A stretch of 64,000 nt of DNA from Gonatopus flavifemur (taxonomy: Eukaryota > Arthropoda > Insecta > Hymenoptera > Dryinidae). Position numbers and translations under genes: made by a program. Positions 37,732 to 49,100 of the stretch are shown piece by piece. The stretch lies in NCBI GenBank assembly GCA_018340375.1, contig JAFFJZ010000001.1, positions 14,340,001-14,404,000 of the forward strand, read 5' to 3'. Positions within the stretch are counted from its first letter, which is position 1. Every line of letters begins with the position of its first letter. The notes below the pieces were generated by a model. It saw nothing but the letters and a program-made list of their open reading frames with translations. It searched no databases and was not told where the DNA came from.

Positions 37732-38580
37732 TCAGGAAGTGAAGGAGCAAGTGCAATTGAAATTACAGACTCAAGGAGAAAATGTAAGCATGTTGAGATT
37801 TGCGGATGACATAGCTATATATTAGCTACGAGTGGTGCTGAGTTAGAAAATCTTCTCAACACTATGAAAACAATATGACTAGAAAACTATTGTATAAATA
37901 TAAATAAGGACAAAACAAACTCCATGATTTGTACAACATCGAAAACATCAAGGAGAACGAAAATCAAAATAGATGCAGAGACAATTCGGCAAGTGAAAGA
38001 ATTTAGATATCTAGGAAGCATAATTACAGAAAACGGTAAAAGCGAAAGAGATATAAGAGCAAAAATGGCACAAGGAAAACAGGCTTTCCACCAAAAGAAA
38101 CAGTTACTATGCTCAAAAAATATTAGCTTAGTGGTAAGGAAGAAATTCTTGAAGATTTACGTTTGGAGCACAGCATTATATGGTTGCGAAACTTGGACAA
38201 TTAGAAAAACGGACCAACGAAGACTCGAAGCTTTTGAAATGTGGTGTTATAGAAGGATGCTTAGAATAAAGTGGATAGAGAAAGTACAAAACGAAGAAGT
38301 TCTTGAGAAGGTGAATGAAAAAAGGAGTCTTTTCAAACATGTCGTGGAAAGGAGAAGTAATCTGATAGGACACACATTGAGGCATGATAGTTTATTGAAA
38401 ACAATATTGTAAGGAAAAATGAATGTTAAAACTCGCAAAGGTGGACCTAGATTAAGTTATATGAAGCAAACTATACAAGATAAGGGTTGTCGTAGATATG
38501 TTAAAATTAAGCGTTTAGCGGATAATAGACAGGGTTGGAGGATTTCATCAAACCAGTCATAAGACTGATTACTTCATGAT
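37732..38580 (+). mobile_element. 5'-truncated RTE-like LINE with target duplication
   Basis: C-terminal half of a reverse transcriptase: MLRFADDIA (the YADD/FADD active-site motif), EFRYLGSIITENGKSERDIR, LKIYVWSTALYGCETWTIRK, RLEAFEMWCYRRMLRIKWIE and IGHTLRHDSLLKTIL, a pattern of RTE-clade elements. Reading is broken by a frameshift after FADDIA, a TGA near 37878 and a TAA after KTIL. The 3' end finishes in a TGATGATGA-type tail. The direct repeat GATGAGCTGCT flanks it at 37721-37731 and 38581-38591, an 11-bp target-site duplication. Dead copy. Confidence 0.85.
37924..38412 (+). pseudogene. Reverse transcriptase C-terminal ORF of the LINE
   Basis: Longest open part of the LINE, 162 aa, starting MICTTSKTSRRTKIKIDAET. 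It contains the RT thumb and C-terminal region (YLGSIIT...E, YGCETWT, AFEMWCYRRMLRI). The catalytic FADD lies upstream in a different frame, so no active enzyme can be made from this copy. After the stop, homology continues as GGPRLSYMKQTIQDKGCRRY. Confidence 0.82.
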
Positions 38581-38591
38581 GATGAGCTGCT

Positions 38592-41053
38592 GAAAGGAAG
38601 CTGCTGAATTTTCAAAATTTGAATGCAGGATGTAACTAATCTTCATAGACATCAGAAACAACTAGAAATGTACCGTCTGTCTTGAGTCGATTATCTAAAA
38701 CTTTGAGGAGGCAACATTATGGATGTATGAATTCCATGAATCCAGGAGATTTTCAGGTTTTAAAGTACTGTGGAAACCCTGCATTGACAGGGAATACGAA
38801 ATATTTTTGTTAAAAGAATAAAGATTTGCTTTGAGTAGCAGAAGTTCTTGATGTAAACTTGATTTGAATCTCCGAATCCTGTGTTCATCCACCCATCTAT
38901 CAATCTCGAACTTTTCAACTTCAAAATACGTTGCTCCGACATTACGCATTTCGATAAAAATATTGAACTCTAGACTAAAGATGGGAAAAGCTTGACGATA
39001 CTTTCTCGTAGCCAAAGTGTACAGTTCATATGAATTTTGGTAAATTTACGGATCAAAATTGGATACATCCTAACACGTGGAGTTTTATTGGATAAATGAA
39101 TTGTTATTCGTTTTAAACCGCGTGGAGGTATCAGTTCATTTTGGTCGTACCTGATTGAATTCGGCACGCCTACGCTGAGTAAGAGAACGAATCAATCAAT
39201 TCGATCTTTGTTGGTCTTCCAACTATAATGAGTTTTCTCATTCTCATTTCTCATTATTTAGAAATTCCGACGTAATGGAGCAGAACCAATAGTAGATTCA
39301 GATTCAGCGACCCAAAACTTTGTGGAAGATTCAATTTGGACTTAGATTTATGAAAATGATTTTTATAATCCTGGGTAATCGGATATTGGCAAATCTGAGG
39401 TGATAAACGCGTTGAAACATCTTCAGGAAATCTAAAAAATATCTTACAGAATTCCAAAAGATGTCTTCCGCTACGCGACAAGAACAATTTATGATTTGCG
39501 AAGGGGTCAAAAAAGGATAAATTATGTTGAAATAATCAACAAACTGTTGAAATTCAGTCCAAAGTCAGTACTTCGGGAAATAGGTACAAAAATCGGTAGA
39601 TTTACTGATAGATCGGAAGATTTTGCACCACTGATTCCGTCAGATTTACATGAAATTGAATATACACTCAGAGAAATTTATAGTCATGGCAGCTATGTGA
39701 GAGGACAGCTATTCAATTTGAATTTTTCCAACTCTTTTGATAGTTAATGCAAGTATATAAATAGGTTTCATTACTATAAACAAGTTACCATAACTGTTTA
39801 TATAGTTGTGAATACTGAATGTGAATAATAATTGTCCTCGAATAGTTGATGTGACTGTTTAAATTTCTCTCAGCGTATCACTGAACATACAAAGTTTTCT
39901 TTTCATGAAAACAACCTAGAAAAAGTGGTCAAACTCTGAGGAACCGTGTGTTGAAGTTGTAATAAGTATTACCGACATATGCTTGGAAAGCTCAACGACT
40001 TATTATCAAGCCAACCACTAATTATCTTACTCACTACCTTCAAAGGCGGCAGTACTTTTTGTATCTAATAACATAGATTAGTTGACTTCGAGTTTTTGGA
40101 ATGTACAGACATCAGGGATTTTTTTTTAATCTAATCGCTTTCTAATCTGAATGAATCTAACGTGTGCATCATAATCTAGGATCCAAACTGTTCCAACTTT
40201 CAATTCAATGGGGAAGAAAGTTATATTTTTCCTGATAAAACATATCTAGATTATTGAATCGATTTTACACGCGTAACGTGCAGTCAACGTGATTAGTTAT
40301 AAGCCTTGAAACATCAATGATAATCCCAAGAAATCAAATACAATTATATTAACAAATGTTCACTTGATTCTATGTAGCACATTGTGAGCTTTCTTTTCCA
40401 TTTCGCACAACGGAGGTGCCAATCAAACAATCACATAATAGCAGAAAACCTGGATTCCTAAGTAAGTGTATGTAGAAAATCCTACGTGATTGAATCTTTT
40501 TGATGTCGAATGGACGTCTATTGAAAATATAATAATGATAATCTTACCGAGTGTGGGTGTGAATTTCATCGATACCTCTATGATTGATTCGAATACTTGA
40601 AAACTCCTACATGAAATTTTTCTCAGAAAAAAATTGTTTTCAAACACATATAATAACCCAATTACCGATGATATACATTCCCTGTGAAATTATTTTAACC
40701 AAGTTTTATGCATGTAATCCTCTTCTGTGGAGAACTGGTTCTGACTCGAAGCTAAAATGTACATGAAACTCCAAGTCTTTATTATTGATTATAAATAAGA
40801 TTCAATATTCATGTTGTACATGTTTGAAAAGCCTATATCACATAATGAGGTTGATTCCCTGCAACACAATTTACCCTCGTGTGCCCTTCGGATTCGCTCA
40901 CGTAACTCTTCTTTTTATATGGTTAATATCTATGGTAACCGTTCAACGAGGTGTCATAACACTAAATCGTTACGTGTAACGAGCAGTTTTCAAAGGTATC
41001 TATTTTCTTTCTCATCAATACACGATGTAATTGACCGGCAGCCAATCCTATGT

Positions 41054-41098
<45 letters not shown>

Positions 41099-42288
41099 CC
41101 TATACTTAAAAGTATTCCATGGATACTGAAATCCTTCAAGTCCTTCGGAACGATGTCGTTATCGCAAATATATGTGCGAATCAATCGGCGTTAGGCCAAG
41201 TGCAACGATCGAGGAAATCGTAGGTCTGCTTTCCTCAACCCACGCATTATCGAGGAATGTTTCAAACCGTAAACAGGCAGCGAGCCAACGGCGTTCGTGG
41301 TAGTGCTGCTTGTGTATCGCAATGATAATACTTGAAACAGGAGGCATGACATACCTCGAGGTACGCCGCTCCCTCTTCGCTCTATTATTCTCTGTTCTCT
41401 TCCCCGTTGTCACTATATCTCTCCATTCTGTTCAACAATTATTGCATGTACATTTATGTGTATATACATTTATTTGTATTCCCATTTCCACGTGCAAGCC
41501 TGCACGCGTGTTACTTCATCATATCGGCTTATCGATTGCGCAAGATCATCACTCTGAAAGAATTATATGAGACGCGTACTGCTCGTAACTGGACGACCTT
41601 CGATCGTCCGTTCTATCGAGATCGATGTTTTGTATTTTCGATTATTCGAGATTATTTTGTAAAAGTTTAAAAATAACTCTCTTTCGGCAAATAACGCACA
41701 ATTATTCTTATTTTTTTATGCTCGTGTTGCGTGGATTGTTCTGATCCTTGTTTATAACGCAAAGGTATGAAATTGAGGAGTATTTCGTCGATCCTATCAT
41801 GATCTCTCAAGATAATCCCTTCTGGAGGGAGGGTTAATCTTTACTAAACTGCATGACAGAGGTTATATTTCCTAACATATTCTCCGTTGCTTTTCTAAAC
41901 AAAATGCCAACTCTCCAACCATGTTTGAGAGACTTTGATAGACATCTCTGGCTATTTTAACCAACGAACTAACGCGAGAGAGAAAGATGAATCTATTACT
42001 CACGGATTAGATCTTTTATACCTGCAGAGAGCATCCGTGTATAAAACGTTATTACCCTAACTATTGAAGCATGAAACTATACAAATACATACATAATCGT
42101 AATATCAATATCAAGCCATGGCTCATGTATGACATCACAGTATGAAATGCCCTACGGTAGACTTTGAATTGAAGTTCAATAGAATTGATGCATTTTTCAA
42201 GTGCAATTCTTTACATGTACTCCACCAAGATGAGATTCAAAAAGTTTTGTACGGAATAATTACATATAAGCAAAATATATCCCAGTTA
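38592..42288. other. No recognised gene; (TA)n at 41059-41094
   Basis: AT-rich, with a TA dinucleotide run of about 36 bp at 41059-41094. The stretch at 41150-41660 is CpG-richer. No myosin exon was recognised despite expectation. The 83-aa ORF at 39496-39747 has no motif. Confidence 0.4.
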
Positions 42289-42486
42289 CAAAAATCCATC
42301 TGGGGTTCCTGGATTCCAGATCCGAAATTTACCTGAGTTGCCAGCTAAGATTCCACCTGAAATCAAGAATCCCAACTGGATTCCATGTGGAATTTTCAAT
42401 TCCAACTGGGATTCCACCTGGAAATAAGGAATCCAAGCTGGAAATGCAGGTGAATTTCGAATCTCAGCTGGATTTTCGTGACAGGG
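42289..42486. repeat. Degenerate repeat of AACTGGGATTCCACCTGGAA-like units
   Basis: At least six imperfect, partly inverted copies of a GGATTCCA(C/G)(C/G)TGGAAT-type motif. Looks like a small self-complementary array. Confidence 0.5.
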
Positions 42487-42950
42487 GTGTTAATGACAAG
42501 TACTATAATTTATATAAATTATCAATTATACGATGTTAAAGAGATATATAAGAAAACTTTTAGTGATTATGAGTTGAATTGATTAATGAATAAAAATTTC
42601 ATCAATCATGAAAATATACCTGATGGAGTCATGCCTTTTTGCCGTTATATATATAGTTGCATCATTAATTCTTTGAATAACTTTTCTTTCAATGAACATA
42701 TTCAATGACGAATAAGGAGACACGATAATGAAAGAAACTTTCGCCAGAGGATCGTTGGGGAAAACAAATGTACTTTTAAGACACATTTGATTCATAATAT
42801 AAAACTGCTCTGTCCACCAGTTTGGGGGGAAAGGCAATTCCAATGGGTATATCGTAATCGGGTGTTGATCGATTCCACGACACGGAAGCGTACCAGCAAG
42901 AATTCAAATGGAATTTCATGGTAAATGTAATACGAGTAGCTTTCACTTAC

Positions 42951-43193
42951 CAATCTGATGTATTTGCCAATCATCTCTGCCAATTGCGAAGCCCGATTCG
43001 TATGCAACGGTAATCTCACTCCCGAGGAAATTTGTAAAACGCAAACTCCAGCTTTGACAGAATTTACCGAGACGATGTCTTCGAGGGGTAGAGTCTCCAA
43101 AATGATGAGATCTCCATTTGGTGTTCGTTTGATTAACCGTAGACCGTGATGAGAAACTGCCACGTGTTGAGTGTCTGGATGTTGGGGACCGAT
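42951..43193 (-). CDS. MYO15: Myosin exon: FERM F3/PH-like lobe
   Basis: Eighty-one codons, phase 0 both ends. The acceptor is CATCCTCAG and the donor GTAAGTGAA. Sequence: [20 protein letters not shown] then [40 protein letters not shown] and [11 protein letters not shown]. The [11 protein letters not shown]...LE.LPLEDI pattern is the FERM F3 (PTB/PH-like) strand order. The strong donor requires a further exon at lower coordinates, but none was recognised. Confidence 0.88.
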
Positions 43194-46100
43194 CTGAGGA
43201 TGAATTGTTGTTTTATGAATTCACATTCGATAGAGAAAAACAAACTTTTTTATGATGTAGCAAAATTTATGTATACAAAATAGAAGAATTGTTCCAAGTC
43301 ACCTATAGCGATGAATTATACATAAAGAAGGAAAATAGGGAGAATTTGTGGGTGAATGAGAAAAAAAGAATAAATGTCGATGATCTATATCTATGCGTGA
43401 TATCCTAGGCCTTTGTCTTTTGGTAAATATTGAAGCTATGAGGTATGACTATTGGAGGTCAAGTTACCAGATGATTGATAAGCCCTAGAGCGCTAAACAA
43501 TCTCATATCGTGATATGACTCGTAACCATGAGTGTATATGTTAACTATAAGTTGTCAGAAACCGATGATTTCTCATATTCCCGACTGAAAATTTATCCCC
43601 TGGACCTGATCAGGTTGACCTCGATCCTGTTTGAATCCTGACAGGGACTTCTACGCTTCACTACCTTCGAAACCTTGTCCGGAAAAAGCATAACCTTAGC
43701 GGATTTAGGTGAACCGTCAAGCGACTAAATATTACATTTTGGTGAAAGATCTTGATTTTGGTAATTTGTTGATCGTTTGGGACATTCTTTTGACCAAAAA
43801 TTGAACGAAATTTAACCAAAATTCAACTAATATCAATTTTGGTGATTTTTCGGTTATTTAGTGGTGATTTTATAGATTTTTACCTCAAAAATACCAAAAA
43901 GATTCCAAAAACGAACCACAGTTTTTGGTTACCTTTTGGTGGCAGATTTGTTCTGAGCGAACAATACTTTCCGATCACAAATAGGTCGTTATATGGTATA
44001 AATCATCTAGGTAACCATTTCTTGACTAAATTTTTACCAGACCAAAAAATAAACGAAAGTCGACCATAAAAATTGGTCACTTTGGAATCGCCAGGGAATT
44101 TCGTATGCTCCTACGATTTTAACTAATGCAGCGATCAAAGAATACCTTTGAGACCAAAGTATAATTTTGAAATAAAAATAAAATGATTTTGTCTTGGAAC
44201 AAAATTTCATATTATATTCCAATCTAAAGCTCTCTTTGATCAATCAAATATCAATTTTGTAAATATATTCGTCAGCCATTGAAGTATCCGAGGTACTCGC
44301 AGTTTGAATGGCCAACTTGATTTCCTTATACATAACTCGACAACTAAGCCTTCGCAGTATTCTGCCGAAAGAAAACTCTTCTTGCTTTCGATCAAGGAAC
44401 ATATCTGAGCAGTGCGGTCTACGCACTCTGAATTATCCAAAGACATTCCGAAACCTTCAGGTAGTGGAATTATCTAAATTGCCAAAAAGTTTCATGTAGA
44501 ATTACATAATATATAATTGGTAATGTTTCAGTTAAGGGGGGGGGGGGTAGGGTTAATTCGATCAAAAAATAGCCTATTTTTATGAATTGTTATTGAAAAA
44601 CCAGTTGATTTAAATGAATTTATTTTAACGGGATATTATTAAGTAACATTTGAAATATATTGTGTAAAATTTTCATTGAAAAATATCCAGATATGCGCCG
44701 GTGGAAGCAATTTTTAATGAGCGCCAAAAAAAAAAAAGGGTTTCGCGGTGGACAACATAACTCAGGATTGGATCATCTGAAACAAAAAAATCAAAAAGAT
44801 TCTGTTAGTTTATGAGTTTTTCTAGGTAACCTCGTCGAGTTTTTTTTTTTTTCAATTTTTGGATTTTTTATGGCACTTATAAGTCAAAATACCGATTTTT
44901 GACGCAAAAAATCAACAATCAAGTCGTTATAAAATATACTTTCAATTAAAAAAAAAAAAAAAACTCGACGAGGTTACCTAGAAAAACTCATAAACTAACA
45001 GAATCTTTTTGATTTTTTTGTTTCAGATGATCCAATCCTGAGTTATGTTGTCCACCGCAAAACCCTTTTTTTTTTTTGGCGCTCATTAAAAATTGCTCCC
45101 ACCGGCGCATATCTGGATATTTTTCAATGAAAATTTTACACAATATATTTCAAATGTTACTTAATAATATCCCGTTAAAATAAATTCATTTAAATCAACT
45201 GGTTTTTCAATAAAAATTCATAAAAATAGGCTATTTTTTGATCGAATTACCCCCCCCCCCCCTTAAAAGGATACGAACTTACCAACCGAGCAAGGTTTTT
45301 CTTGACTAAATTACTCGAAACTGAATTTACGGAATAATCTAGAATTCTCAGGGATGATTCTTCAAGACTTCATCTTGGTCGCTACGAAGCCCGAATTTTG
45401 AAATGAAAATTATTTTGGAAATTCAAGATTCGGACTCTCTAGCGACCCAGATAAAGTCTCAAAAAATCATCCATGAAAATTTCAGATTATTTTATGAATT
45501 TCGAGTAATTTGATCAGGAAAAAACCGTGCTCCGATGGTAAGCTTGTATCCACTTGATGATATATTATGGAATTTTATAGAACATTCCCATACATCACAC
45601 CAGTTCAGATTCAGTTCAAAAACAATTCATTTGGAACTATATGAATTGAAAATGAATGCATTTAGAACTCTTCGTGAAATGAGGTGTTGTGTGGGTTGTA
45701 ACTTTTCACAATTCATGTTTAATAAAAACAAAAATTGCAATGATATTGAATTGAACGATAACACTGGTCAACAATCATTTTGGTGCCTGAAGTTTGAGAA
45801 CTAATTCGGAGTAGTTTCAAGGCACTGAATACGAGAACAACATCACATTTGTTGGATCAGCTTGTTTTTCATAATCTTTTATGTATAAAATTCGTCAATT
45901 ATATAGATTATATATGAAAATTATGTATAAAAGATAATAGAAAGTGGGCTAATCCAACAAATCTGATATTAGTTTCGCATTCAACCCACCAAAAGCACTC
46001 CAAATCAGTTACCAAACCTCGGGCGCCGGAGAAAAAATTTGTTTTTTGTCCCTTGTAATTGATGATGATGATGTTTGAGCAGAATAAGAACTGTATTTTT

Positions 46101-49100
46101 TATTCCTGAATTCGTAAAGAACTATATCATTAAATATCTGTATTCTCAAAGAATTGTCTCCTTTAAGAATTTTATTTTTAAATTCCTCCATTCTCGAATA
46201 CCTGTATTCTCCAAGAATTGTCTTCCTACAGAACTATAATTTTAATACCTACTTTTTGGGTGGATGACTATTGAGAAGTTGGTAATCGTTGCCATTGAAC
46301 TATATAATTATTGTTGCAATGAGCAATCTTTATTGTCGATTTTCATTTTATGTACAACACCTCCTACGTAATCATTCGCCTGAATGTAGATGTTGAGAAT
46401 ACAGTTATTTGAAAGGACAATTCATGGAGAATACATATATTCAAGGGTATCCCGTAGAAGCCGAAGTTACAAGATTGTTTTTCCCAAAATACTCAAAGAT
46501 GACTCAATAGAATGGAATATAACAACCAGCTGGATCTTCTTCCATATAAACAGAAGGTCTGGCTGGTTGTTTTTTAATTCATTTTATTCAGTGACCTTCG
46601 AGTATTTTGGGTAGAGAGATCTAGTAACTTCGGCTTCTACGTGATACCCTTAAGAACAAAGTTTCTTAAGAAAACAGTTATTTGAGATTACATTACTTTA
46701 AGGGGATACTAGTGCCGGGACGCTAGCCATTTCGTATTCACTAGTTTATTCAAAAAGTACTGGATCAATTCGTACAAACTAAGTTTCTAAAGATTCCTCA
46801 TGGCTCACAGAATCTTTGGAAACTTAGTTTGGATGAATTTATTCAATAGTTTTTCAATAAACTGACCAATACGAAATGGCTAGCGTCCCGGCGACAGTAC
46901 ACAGTTGAAAATTTTGTGTAAATGTGTTAAAAAATCCGTGTGTCATGAATTTTCTGTTAAATATTCAACACAACCACGTGTAACTTCTACAGACAGTCCT
47001 TGTGTAATCAGGTCTCAACTGATTTATAATGTGAAATCATTCAAACAAGTGAAAAAAAGTGTCAAAATGACACAAATGTTATTCAACTTAAGATTGAACA
47101 TAAAAATTGTGTTGTTCTCAACTACCAAGGGGAGATCGCCAGTGGTGGGAGCTATTTTTTTTATGAAACTTCTATGTACGTGTAACTTTAGTAGTCGTCG
47201 GAAGAACTGTTCATGCATTTTGGTTTTAGCTTTCATTGTAATGGAAATTCGTTTTCTAGATATGTGAATTTGAAGATAGAGTGCGAGTCGATATACGTAA
47301 AGGAAGTACACTCAATCAAAGGACCGGCAGTGGCTTGAGTGATACAGCTTCAACATTCGGTCCCGACGATCCATGTTCAATGCTCATTGAAGTACTGTTT
47401 TTTTTCAATTTATTCTTATGCATTGTTTCAACACGAAAAAAGTGTGATTTTCACATTTGATTGATGTAAAAAAATCCATAAATTACACTTTTGAACTGTT
47501 GATTCATTCCTTATTTTGGATTTCATTTGACAGTACTTATCTGTTGAATTTACACGATCGGAAATTCCAATCAAAATTTTATCAACATCCTTTTGTGTTA
47601 TATTATTTACATCGAGCTTGAGTTATTAGCTAACACAAATACATTATGTGATATCGACACAAAAATATGTGTGGACCGTTTGGGACATGTGAAATGTGTT
47701 GAATTTAACACAAAATTTCCAACTGTGTATCCACTTAACGGGACAGTTCTTGGAGAATACAGATATTGAAAAATGCAGTGCTTCCAGAAGACAGTTCTTT
47801 GAGGATAGAGATATTCAAGGATGTACAGGATGTTTTAGAATTCATTATTAGAATCTTCGTGGTGTATTCTGCAGCCAAAATGCAATAATTTCTCGTTTGA
47901 AAAAAATTTTTTGGAAGGTAGTTTTTGAGCTACGAGCATTTTTAGATGTTTTTTCAAATCCGAATAACTCGAAAGCATTGTGTTTTACATTCTTGAGCCT
48001 AACGACATTCTCTAAGTTGTAAAACGCCAGATCCCTGAGAACATAATGCAATTATCAGTTGATTCTTTGTTTCGGAGCTACAGCAATTTGAATTTTCTGG
48101 CTTCTAGCCAATCAGAATTCAGCAACTGTTTTAAATTACTATAGATCCGAAACAAAGAATGATAGAATAATTGAATTCTTCTCCAGAGATCCGGCGTTTT
48201 TCAACTCAGAGAATGATGTTAAGCTCAAGCATGTAGAACACAATGCTTTCAAGTTATTTGTATTTGAAAAAAAATCTAAAAATGCTCGTAGCTCAAAAAC
48301 TAACCCTCCAAAAAATTTGTTTCAAACGAGCAATTAGTGCATTTTGGCTGCAGAATACACCACAGAAATTTGAATGATAAATGCTGAAACACCCTATAGT
48401 TCTTCAGGAATACAAAAATAAATAATACAGTTCTTGCTCTGCTAATGTTTGTACAATTTCGTCTTTGATGGCGTCTCGCAATTATCGATCATTTATCAAA
48501 TTGACATAATTGATTAGTATTCTTCATTCTGAAAAGTTTCATACAGTTCAAATTCTATTTGAATCATTCGATTAAAATTCATTCAATTTGCAAAAATTCT
48601 ATGATGGTTTCAAATATGAATTCCTGCTACGAATTCTAAACAAAGTCTATAATTCGATGGAATAATTATCATAAATGTGTTACTACCTAAGCAGGGATCT
48701 TTGCAACAAGATATTTGAAATTGAATTCGTTAGAAACTTCAAGGTTTTAAGAAATTTTCAGGGGAAAACAAATGTTTTTTTTTCAAATCGCATTGATTCT
48801 CAGAACAATTTATAGTTTTCCTGAGATTTAGAGAACTTTCAGTCAAGAAACGTAAAAGCGTGCCCGATAAACAAAATTGTCTCAGAATTTTTACACGTTT
48901 TCAGGAATTCTCCAAGTTTTTCAGTGTTTTTGTCAATTCTTCCAAACTTCTCTAACATTTTCCTTAGAATTCTCAAAGTCTTGTAAGGAAATTCAGACAA
49001 ATCTTTGAAGATTATCATTGAATATCAGGTATTTTGGCTTTTTGTTACGTATACGAGATATTAGAAATTTTATAAATCAATTTCATGCTCGAACTCCATT

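Noticed and set aside
46905..47311. ORFs of 120 and 95 aa on opposite strands
   Set aside because: Lie inside an inverted-repeat element and show no transposase motif.
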